A stretch of 49,181 bases of DNA from assembly GCF_030065675.1 (NCBI RefSeq), contig NZ_JASJDK010000029.1, forward strand, positions 1 through 49,181, read 5' to 3'. This document shows positions 16,984-24,300 of this stretch, piece by piece. The DNA is from Mastigocoleus sp. MO_188.B34 (lineage in GTDB: Bacteria > Cyanobacteriota > Cyanobacteriia > Cyanobacteriales > Nostocaceae). Below the pieces are notes generated by a model that was given only the letters and a program-made list of their open reading frames with translations, was not told the origin of the DNA and made no database searches. Every line of letters begins with the position of its first letter. Within the stretch, counting starts at the first letter, position 1. A program made the position numbers and the translations under genes.

Positions 16984-17466
16984 ATGTCTGCATCCGATAT
17001 TGCTCAAGATAATATACCTTTTTTAGAAAAAGTAATGCGTGCTGGAAATCTACAAGATATCTATGAAGCGAGGGACTTGAGCGAAGTTGTTTATCGCACA
17101 ATGCGCGATTTAATGCCGAAAAATACAATCGAGCGTGTGAGTTCAGAATTAGATAAACCTACAATATACACTGAAGATAAAACCCTGCAAGATGGTATTT
17201 CAGATCTATGGGAAGATAGAAATCCTATAGTTTCTTGGTTAAGTAAAATTCGTCCTCCATTTAGTAGTTCTGGTATTTTAGGGATTGACGAGGAACGATT
17301 CATAACTAGAATCGAACAAGAAGGTGGAATGCCTAGTAATACCAAAGGTGAAACTGTAGTTAAAGCTGTTTTTAGTGCGACAAAAGACGAACTGTCTCTT
17401 GAAAGAATCCAAGAAATTGCTGGATTTCTACCAGGTAAAATCAAAGAATTATGGAATGAAGCTTAA
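16984..17466 (+). CDS. DUF2267-like protein
   Basis: A 160-residue soluble protein resembling the DUF2267 family. The N-terminal part has the helical pattern FLEKVMRAGNLQDIYEARD, then VVYRTMRDLMP. The C-terminal half has TVVKAVFSATKDELSLERIQ, then EIAGFLPGKIKELWNEA, matching the second helical repeat of the family. The middle third (about 60-115) is less typical. No signal peptide or membrane helix. DUF2267 genes in cyanobacteria often sit with stress and small membrane-protein genes, as here; a biochemical role is unknown. A GAGGGGGA ribosome binding site supports the start. A 19-bp palindrome overlaps the stop. Confidence 0.7.
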   Translation: MSASDIAQDNIPFLEKVMRAGNLQDIYEARDLSEVVYRTMRDLMPKNTIERVSSELDKPTIYTEDKTLQDGISDLWEDRNPIVSWLSKIRPPFSSSGILGIDEERFITRIEQEGGMPSNTKGETVVKAVFSATKDELSLERIQEIAGFLPGKIKELWNEA

Positions 17467-17481
17467 GTTTATTAAACTTAA
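17463..17481. repeat. 19-bp palindrome at the stop codon, partly duplicated
   Basis: TTAAGTTTA-T-TAAACTTAA, overlapping the TAA stop and followed by another copy of AAGTTTATTAAAC. It could fold in RNA, but there is no clean T-run. Confidence 0.45.
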
Positions 17482-17512
17482 GTTTATTAAACCATAGCAG
17501 AATTTGAAAGTT

Positions 17513-17605
17513 CTAAAGACGTGGTCTGAGATACACCTAACGGCGAACGGAGCGCGACCGTTAGGTCAAGCGCTTCGCGCAATTCGTCATAACATCGCGT
17601 CTCTA
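17513..17605. repeat. Composite repeat: split palindrome with an inserted hairpin
   Basis: Outer sequences CTAAAGACG (left) and CGCGTCTCTAC (right) resemble the two ends of the GTAGAGACG palindromes, but about 75 bases separate them. Inside lies a second hairpin ACCTAACGG (17535-17543)/CCGTTAGGT (17558-17566) and a GCGCTTCGCGC block. One repeat family appears inserted in another. Confidence 0.45.
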
Positions 17606-17658
17606 CAAAAGTTTCGGGTCAAGTGTATTTAATTTATGGGGATTTATATTTCATTTTC

Positions 17659-19098
17659 ATGAATCATATTACTGATAATATTGAGCAACAAGAACCTCAA
17701 AAACAACAATATCGACAATCTAATATCTCATCTTCATCTTTTTTCCCGACTTGGTGGAATAAGTTAGTTGCGATTGTTGCTCTAATTAATTTGTTATTAG
17801 TATTATTTAATTTAAGTTATATTCCCTTGCGGGATGTTTATTTACGTAACTCGCCTTTCTTAGTTAGTTTCTACGACCCAGTTAAAAGTATTGAGCCTCA
17901 CCCCTATACAGAACGCTACATACGTACAGTAGATTTATTAAAGCAGCAAATACCAGAAATAGAAACAGAAGCAGCTTTAACGACTAAATTACTAGAAAAC
18001 CTCCGCGAACAAAGTACTAACTTATTAATTGAAGACCCTTTCCTTGCAGCCAATAAGTTTGGGACTTTTGCTAAGTTAAAGCGACGGATGCAGTATCATA
18101 TGGATACTTTATCTGCGAAACAAGCATTCGATCGATTTTGGAGGACAGAATATCTGCAAAATGTAGGTTTTGATTCTGAGTTATCTTTTTTTGAGCGCAA
18201 AATTAAACCTTTGTTAGCAGCTAATTATTATCGTAATGTCGATGAAAATGGTCAGTTTATCGATAATTTTTGGCGAATTGATATTTATTTTATAATCTTT
18301 TTTATCTGTGAATTTTTTATCAGAACCTTCTCAATTGCTCGCAAAAGAGATGATGTTAGTTGGTGGGATGTTATTTTAAGAAACTGGTATGAAGGATTTT
18401 TATTTTTACCTTTTTGGCGTTGGTTGCGAATAGTTCCAACCTCGGTAAAGTTGCATAAATCGGGTTTAGTTGACTTAGAACAGACTTTAGCACAAGTTAC
18501 TCACGAACCAGCTGCTTACTTAGCAAACCGAGCATCCATATTTTTAATGGTGCAATTAATTAATCAAACCCAAGATGCGATTGCAAGTGGAGAGGTGACT
18601 CGCGCTTTATTCAAAAAAGACCGGATCGAGGTTAATCAGGTTGATGAACTAGATATTATTATTGACCGGCTATTGCAACTATCAATATATAAAGTTTTAC
18701 CCCAAGTTCAACCAAATTTGGAGGATTTGTTACGTCATAGTTTAAGAAAAACTTTAAAAAGTTCTAACTTTTATCAAGCATTACCAGAAGGATTAGGAAT
18801 CAAAATGATTCCGATGGATTTGACCGAGCAAATTGCTGACTCTCTGACTCAAACAGTTTATGAAGTTTTAGCTGCTTCTTACGCTGATACCGAAACTCGA
18901 AAACTTGTTGACGAGTCGATTAAGAATTTTCAGCAAGCACTACGTGAAGAACTACAAAATGAGAAAATTCAGTCAGAACTTTTACCTTTATTAGTAGACC
19001 TTTTAGAGGAATTGAAGCTTAATTATGTCCAACGTTCAGTCAAACAAGATCCGACATCGACCCTTGCTGAAGCAGAAGAAATTCGTCAGAATTCGTGA
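17659..19098 (+). CDS. Conserved-looking membrane protein of unknown function
   Basis: About 479 residues from ATG at 17659; a GTG at 17623 in the same frame would add 12 residues but lies next to repeat DNA. I do not recognise a named family. An N-terminal helix (KLVAIVALINLLLVLFNLSY) is followed by a helical extracytoplasmic region of about 150 residues. A second helix (IDIYFIIFFICEFFIRTF) and a Trp-rich segment (WYEGFLFLPFWRWLRIVP) follow. The C-terminal 230 residues are soluble, helical and acidic (ELLPLLVDLLEELKLNYV). The FF/FIRTF helix followed by a basic WRWLR segment is loosely ion-channel-like, but no pore or selectivity motif is visible. It sits between stress genes and GH15. Codon use matches its neighbours. 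Confidence 0.75.
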   Translation: MNHITDNIEQQEPQKQQYRQSNISSSSFFPTWWNKLVAIVALINLLLVLFNLSYIPLRDVYLRNSPFLVSFYDPVKSIEPHPYTERYIRTVDLLKQQIPEIETEAALTTKLLENLREQSTNLLIEDPFLAANKFGTFAKLKRRMQYHMDTLSAKQAFDRFWRTEYLQNVGFDSELSFFERKIKPLLAANYYRNVDENGQFIDNFWRIDIYFIIFFICEFFIRTFSIARKRDDVSWWDVILRNWYEGFLFLPFWRWLRIVPTSVKLHKSGLVDLEQTLAQVTHEPAAYLANRASIFLMVQLINQTQDAIASGEVTRALFKKDRIEVNQVDELDIIIDRLLQLSIYKVLPQVQPNLEDLLRHSLRKTLKSSNFYQALPEGLGIKMIPMDLTEQIADSLTQTVYEVLAASYADTETRKLVDESIKNFQQALREELQNEKIQSELLPLLVDLLEELKLNYVQRSVKQDPTSTLAEAEEIRQNS

Positions 19099-19138
19099 TT
19101 GAGGATTGGGGATTAGTGATTGGTTACTAATTACTTTT

Positions 19139-19166
19139 GTATAGACGTAGCGTGCTACGTCTCTAC
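19139..19166. repeat. Short dispersed palindrome (core TAGCGTGCTA)
   Basis: GTATAGACGTAGC (19139-19151), loop GT, GCTACGTCTCTAC (19154-19166). It is the third clear member of the GTAGAGACG...CGTCTCTAC family, with its own core. Confidence 0.7.
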
Positions 19167-19169
19167 GAC

Positions 19170-19197
19170 TTTTTACTTTTTACTTTTTACTTTTTAC
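19170..19197 (+). repeat. STRR heptanucleotide repeat (TTTTTAC x4)
   Basis: Four exact TTTTTAC heptads end two bases before the GH15 ATG at 19200, so they occupy the place where a ribosome binding site would normally be. Confidence 0.8.
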
Positions 19198-19199
19198 TC

Positions 19200-21035
19200 A
19201 TGGGATATCAACCAATTGAAAATTACGGAATTATCGGTAACATGTACACCACCGCTTTGGTGGGTATAAATGGCTCGATTGATTGGTTTTGTTTTCCTAA
19301 TCACGATTCTCCCAGCGTGTTTGGAGCCATTCTCGACCAAAAAAAAGGAGGATATTTTAAAATCGAGCCAATGGTATGTACTTTTACTCATAAGCAATTT
19401 TACTGGCCAGAAACTAACATCTTGGTAACTAGGTTTTTGGCAGATTGTGGGGTCGGGGAAATTATTGATTTTATGCCTGTTGGCTTGTCTGAAAAAGAAC
19501 GGGGATACCATTGGTTAGTACGGAAAGTTAGTGCAATACGGCGCAGCATTACTTTCAGAATCCAATGCTATCCAGCATTTAATTATGCTCAGGACAAACA
19601 TCAGGTAATTCCTAATGGGAATGGAGTATATTTTGATTCGCCGAACCTAAAATTAGGTTTGATGACAGATATTTCTCTTAAACATGATGATAAAGGTGCT
19701 TTTGCTAAGTTTACCCTAGATGCAGGTGAAACAGCTGTATTTATCTTGCGTTCTCTGGAACCAGAGCAAGAGCATAGTTTATCTTTATTACCCCATGAAG
19801 CAAATGATTTATTCGATCGCACAGTGGCTTATTGGCGACGTTGGATCTCCCAATGCAATTATAGGGGTCGATGGCGGGAAACCGTAGAGCGTTCGGCGCT
19901 AGTTTTGAAGTTACTTACCTTTGAACCTACTGGAGCAATTGTAGCGGCTCCCACCTGTAGTTTGCCAGAAAAAGTCGGTAGTAAACTCAACTGGGACTAC
20001 CGCTATGCTTGGATTCGTGATGCTGCATTTATTATTTATGCTTTGTTGAGAATTGGTTTTACCGAAGAAGCGGGAAGATTTATCGATTGGATAGACTCAC
20101 TATGTCATCAATGTACAGATAACGGTGCTCTCCAAATAGTTTATGGGATAGATGGACGTAGCGACCTTGAAGAACAAGTCCTCGACCATTTGGAAGGATA
20201 TAAAGGTTCCGCTCCAGTTCGAATTGGTAACGGTGCTTACAATCAATTGCAACTTGATATCTACGGTGAATTGATGGATGCGGTGTACCTTTTCAATAAA
20301 TACGGTGCGCCAATTTCTTACGATTTATGGACTCGTTTGCGTTATTACCTTAACTGGGTATGCGATAACTGGGATAGAAAAGACCATGGAATTTGGGAAA
20401 CTAGAGAAGGAAATCAAGATTTTGTTTATTCCAAGTTGATGTGTTGGGTCGCACTGGATCGAGGTCTACGTTTGGCGCAAAAGCGTTCTTTCCCCGGCGA
20501 TTTAGAACGATGGTTAAAAATGCGAAACCAAATCTACGAAGAAATAATGTCCAAAGGATGGAGCGAACAAAGACAGGCTTTTGTCCAAGCTTACGGTACT
20601 GAAGTAGTTGATGCTAGCAATTTAATTATGCCACTGGTATTCTTCATGTCTCCCAACGATCCTCGGATGTTAAAGACTTTAGATGCAATTATGCGTTCGC
20701 CCCAAGAAGGAGGATTAACATCTAATAGTTTGGTATATCGTTATGACCCTTCCAATGGTGGTAAGGAACCTGACCCACAGGAAGGAACTTTTAATCTTTG
20801 TACTTTTTGGTTAGTAGAAGCTTTAACTAGAGCTGGAAAAACAGATCGCACTCGACTTGATCGAGCAAGATTAATGTTTGAAGAAATGCTCAGTTATGCA
20901 AATCATCTAGGACTCTATGCTGAAGAAACGGGGTCATCTGGAGAAGCATTAGGTAATTTTCCCCAAGGTTTTACCCATTTAGCTTTAATTAGTGCTGCGT
21001 ACAACTTAAATCGAGCCATTGAAGGTGACTCTTAA
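19200..21035 (+). CDS. Glycoside hydrolase family 15 protein (glucoamylase/trehalase-like)
   Basis: A 611-residue cytoplasmic enzyme. The start at 19200 fits the family's N-terminus ([12 protein letters not shown], then [14 protein letters not shown]); the frame extends upstream only into repeat DNA. The N-terminal beta-rich domain covers about 1-230. The (alpha/alpha)6 barrel follows, with [16 protein letters not shown] and, near the C-terminus, [20 protein letters not shown], which carries the Glu expected as catalytic base region. Bacterial members hydrolyse alpha-glucosides, including trehalose in some lineages. A trehalase role would fit osmotic adjustment, but substrate cannot be read from sequence. 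No classical ribosome binding site: the TTTTTAC repeats reach to within two bases of ATG. Confidence 0.9.
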   Translation: MGYQPIENYGIIGNMYTTALVGINGSIDWFCFPNHDSPSVFGAILDQKKGGYFKIEPMVCTFTHKQFYWPETNILVTRFLADCGVGEIIDFMPVGLSEKERGYHWLVRKVSAIRRSITFRIQCYPAFNYAQDKHQVIPNGNGVYFDSPNLKLGLMTDISLKHDDKGAFAKFTLDAGETAVFILRSLEPEQEHSLSLLPHEANDLFDRTVAYWRRWISQCNYRGRWRETVERSALVLKLLTFEPTGAIVAAPTCSLPEKVGSKLNWDYRYAWIRDAAFIIYALLRIGFTEEAGRFIDWIDSLCHQCTDNGALQIVYGIDGRSDLEEQVLDHLEGYKGSAPVRIGNGAYNQLQLDIYGELMDAVYLFNKYGAPISYDLWTRLRYYLNWVCDNWDRKDHGIWETREGNQDFVYSKLMCWVALDRGLRLAQKRSFPGDLERWLKMRNQIYEEIMSKGWSEQRQAFVQAYGTEVVDASNLIMPLVFFMSPNDPRMLKTLDAIMRSPQEGGLTSNSLVYRYDPSNGGKEPDPQEGTFNLCTFWLVEALTRAGKTDRTRLDRARLMFEEMLSYANHLGLYAEETGSSGEALGNFPQGFTHLALISAAYNLNRAIEGDS

Positions 21036-21129
21036 AAAATTATCTATCATTAGTGCTAACATTCTCAAAGAATTAATTTCTCAGAGGATTTACTTTTCCA
21101 AGAGTTGAGTTTTAAAGGATTAGGTTTCG

Positions 21130-23415
21130 ATGCAACAAGAATCTGTGACAGCAAAAAACGTCAACTTAACGAATTGCGATCGCGAACAAATCCATATTCC
21201 CAACTCAATCCAACCCCATGGGATACTTTTTGTCTTAGCTCCAGAGGATTTGACGATTTTACAGGTTAGTAAAAATATTAGGTCAGTCCTTGGTTACAAT
21301 CCGGAAGATATATTAAATCAGCCATTAGCTAATTTCCTCGCTGCATCAGAAATTAGTTCAATTCAAAAATGCTTGACGGAAGATTTTGACCATGTAAATC
21401 CTCTGAAGATTTCTTTTTCAACCCAAGAGCAGATTCAATATTTTGATGGAATTATTCATTCCTATGATGGATTAGTAATTTTAGAATTAGAACCAACTCA
21501 AGAAACAGAGTACGTCAACTTCATTAAATTTTATAATCTAGTTAATAGCTGTGTTGCAAAACTACAAAATACTATTTCGCTGTTAGATACCTGCAATGTA
21601 ATAGTCAATGAAGTGAGAAAATTGACGGGTTTTGAACGGGTAATGGTATATCGCTTTAATGATGATGGTTCGGGTAACGTCATTGCTGAAAGTAAAACTG
21701 ATAAAATTATTCCTTATTTGGGTTTACGTTATCCTGCAACTGATATTCCTCTACCCGCGAGAAAATTGTATGTTAATAATTGGTTGAGGATTATTAGTAA
21801 TGTTAATTATGAACCCATAGAAATTACCCCCACACTTAACCCCCTGACCCATAAAGTTGTCGATTTAAGCTTTTCTTCCCTGCGCAGTGTTTCTCCAATT
21901 CACCTAGAATATTTGAAGAATATGGGAGTGACAGCTTCCATGTCAATTTCAATTATTCGTAACAAACAATTATGGGGATTAATTGCTTGTCATGATTCTC
22001 GACCACAACATGTTTCCTATGAAGTGAGAACAGCATGTGAATTTTTAGGAAAAATTTTGTCTGCAGAGTTACTAGAAAAGCAAGATAATGAAGAACTAGA
22101 TTATAAAATTAGAATTCAAAATATTCCAAAGTATTTTATTGAATCTATTGCCCAAAATAATAATTTTATTGATGCTTTAGTTCAAGAAGAAGAAAAACTA
22201 TTAGATATTGTCAGTGCAGCGGGAGTAGTTATTTGTGATAATGATGATTTAATTTCTATAGGAAAAGTCCCAGAAAAAAGCGAAATAAAAAACATATTAA
22301 ATTGGCTAGAATATCAAACTGAAGATAATATCTATTACACAAATAGTTTACCAACTCTATATCCACAGGCAAAGCAATATAAAAAAATTGCCAGTGGATT
22401 ACTTGCTTTAACAATTTCCAAAATTCGGCGCAATTATATATTGTGGTTTCGTCCAGAAGTTATTCAAACTGTTAATTGGGGTGGAAATCCGGTTAAACAG
22501 GTGGAAAACCTACCTGATGGTGAAGTGCGTATTCATCCGCGCAAATCCTTTGAATTATGGCAAGAAACAGTTAAAAATAGTGCTTTACCTTGGAAAAAAT
22601 GCGAAATAGAAGTGGTTGCAGAGTTAAGAAGTGCGATTATTAGTATTGTTTTAAGTAAGGCAGATGAATTAGCAAGGGTAAATCTGGAGTTGGAACGTAG
22701 TAATGACGAATTAGATTCCTTCGCTTATATTGCATCCCATGACTTAAAAGAACCGTTGCGAGGAATTCATAATTATTCGTCTTTTTTGATGGAAGATTAC
22801 GCAGAAGTCTTGGATGAAGAAGGTATATCAAAGTTGCAAACACTAATTCGCTTGACTCAGCGAATGGAAGATTTAATTGATTCTCTATTGCATTTTTCTC
22901 GCTTGGGAAGAGTTGATTTATCTTTGGAAAATAACGATTTAAACGAAATTTTAGACGGTGCAATAGACGTTATCAAAATGAGTAATGCGGAGGATTCAAT
23001 TGAAATTTCCGTCCCTCGTAAATTACCAAAAGTGAATTGCGATCGCATCCAAATTAACGAACTTTTGACTAATCTCATTAGTAATGCAATCAAATATAAC
23101 AAAAACGATCGCAAACAGGTTGAAATTGGGTTTCTCGATACACCGGAAGAATTAGACCCTAATCTGCAGCAAAAAATACAACTTCAAAATCAAGTAGTGC
23201 TTTATGTCAAGGATAATGGTATTGGAATACCCCAAAAGCATCACGAGAATGTTTTCCGCATCTTTAAACGACTGTATGGGAAAAAACAGTATGGTGGTGG
23301 TACGGGTGCGGGATTAACTATCGCCAAAAAAATTGTTGAGCGTCACGGAGGAGAAATTTGGCTAAAATCAGAAGTAGGAGTAGGCACGACGTTTTATTTA
23401 AGCTTACCAGTTTAA
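21130..23415 (+). CDS. cphB: Bacteriophytochrome-type histidine kinase CphB
   Basis: A 761-residue photoreceptor kinase. It has an N-terminal PAS (about 15-115: CDREQIHIPNSIQPHG), GAF (about 150-320) with PATDIP (Asp205) and SPIHLEYLKNMG (His258), PHY (about 330-515), HisKA with His537 (YIASHDLKEPLRGI) and HATPase_c (NLISNAIKYN, NGIGIP, GTGAGLTIAKK). Cys16 stands where biliverdin-binding phytochromes attach their chromophore. The GAF position that carries Cys in Cph1-type proteins has no Cys (SPIHLEY). So it should bind biliverdin and respond to red/far-red light. It is followed by its probable regulator, RcpB, 61 bases downstream. Homologues in Calothrix-type cyanobacteria are called CphB. 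Confidence 0.95.
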   Translation: MQQESVTAKNVNLTNCDREQIHIPNSIQPHGILFVLAPEDLTILQVSKNIRSVLGYNPEDILNQPLANFLAASEISSIQKCLTEDFDHVNPLKISFSTQEQIQYFDGIIHSYDGLVILELEPTQETEYVNFIKFYNLVNSCVAKLQNTISLLDTCNVIVNEVRKLTGFERVMVYRFNDDGSGNVIAESKTDKIIPYLGLRYPATDIPLPARKLYVNNWLRIISNVNYEPIEITPTLNPLTHKVVDLSFSSLRSVSPIHLEYLKNMGVTASMSISIIRNKQLWGLIACHDSRPQHVSYEVRTACEFLGKILSAELLEKQDNEELDYKIRIQNIPKYFIESIAQNNNFIDALVQEEEKLLDIVSAAGVVICDNDDLISIGKVPEKSEIKNILNWLEYQTEDNIYYTNSLPTLYPQAKQYKKIASGLLALTISKIRRNYILWFRPEVIQTVNWGGNPVKQVENLPDGEVRIHPRKSFELWQETVKNSALPWKKCEIEVVAELRSAIISIVLSKADELARVNLELERSNDELDSFAYIASHDLKEPLRGIHNYSSFLMEDYAEVLDEEGISKLQTLIRLTQRMEDLIDSLLHFSRLGRVDLSLENNDLNEILDGAIDVIKMSNAEDSIEISVPRKLPKVNCDRIQINELLTNLISNAIKYNKNDRKQVEIGFLDTPEELDPNLQQKIQLQNQVVLYVKDNGIGIPQKHHENVFRIFKRLYGKKQYGGGTGAGLTIAKKIVERHGGEIWLKSEVGVGTTFYLSLPV

Positions 23416-23476
23416 GCCGTCTAAATATCGAATTTGTAAGATTTATGTAAGTTGTAGAATTTATGGAAGTTCTAAG

Positions 23477-23950
23477 ATGACAAATCTATTGATTACAGAG
23501 TTGGAAAATAAAACTTGTCCAGTATTAGTAATCGAAGACAGTGATGAAGATTTTGAAGCATTTAGTCGTGGTTGGCGCAAATCGGGTGCAACAAACTCGC
23601 TATATCGATGTGAAAGTGGTGACGAAGCTTTAGATTTTCTCTATCATCGCGGTGAATACACAGATACAATTTCCTCTCCTCGTCCATGCTTAATTTTACT
23701 CGACCTCAATTTACCTGGAACCGATGGAAGGGAAATTTTGGAGGAAATTAAAACAGATGAGAACATGAGGAGCATCCCGGTAGTAATTTTCACAACTTCT
23801 TCAAACCCGAAGGATTTGGAGATTTGCTATCAAAAAGGGGCTAATAGCTACATTATCAAACCTATTGATGTAAAGAAATTAATGGAAACAGTCAAAACTT
23901 TAGGTCAATATTGGTTTGATATCAATCGACCACCTCTTCATGTATTTTAG
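23477..23950 (+). CDS. rcpB: Rcp-type response regulator, partner of CphB
   Basis: A 157-residue stand-alone receiver with Glu20-Asp21 pocket residues, phosphoacceptor Asp76 (CLILLDLNLPGTDG), FTTSS and Lys in SYIIKPID. The long loop before Asp76 (YHRGEYTDTISSPRP) and the C-terminal LGQYWFDINRPP are Rcp hallmarks. It directly follows the phytochrome gene, the arrangement known for cphB-rcpB. No output domain; the signal presumably passes on to another protein, perhaps the hybrid kinase downstream. Confidence 0.93.
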   Translation: MTNLLITELENKTCPVLVIEDSDEDFEAFSRGWRKSGATNSLYRCESGDEALDFLYHRGEYTDTISSPRPCLILLDLNLPGTDGREILEEIKTDENMRSIPVVIFTTSSNPKDLEICYQKGANSYIIKPIDVKKLMETVKTLGQYWFDINRPPLHVF

Positions 23951-24300
23951 AATTAGCTGTTACAGTTATTTTTTCGATTTAATAATATCCTCTAACTCGT
24001 ATAGCCTCGAGATGATTATTAATTTCTAATCATCAGCTGTCTGCGTACCCAATTATTGTTATTATTTTTAATAATATTTACTATGGTATATATATATGTA
24101 TATTAATGTTAATATTCTTTGCCTGCGTCAATTTTAATATTTTCTTAATTGTTTTTGATTTTGGGATTTTTGATTTTGGAATTTATAGGTTGAGATAAAA
24201 ACTCACTTCTGTTATTTAATCGAAATTATTTTGGTCGGGATGCAAGATAATACGTTTGTTCGGTATGCGAGATAATAAAATATATTAATAACTTCAGAGC
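23951..24300. other. Intergenic region upstream of hybrid kinase
   Basis: AT-rich, no gene. GATTTTGGGATTTTTGATTTTGGAATTT is a small direct repeat near 24160. Two 18-bp direct repeats lie at 24235-24277 (separate entry). Confidence 0.5.
24235..24277 (+). repeat. Two 18-bp direct repeats, 25-bp period
   Basis: TCGGGATGCAAGATAATA (24235-24252) and TCGGTATGCGAGATAATA (24260-24277) differ at two positions. They end 23 bases before the ATG of the hybrid kinase, so they could be regulator binding sites or leader RNA elements. Confidence 0.55.
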
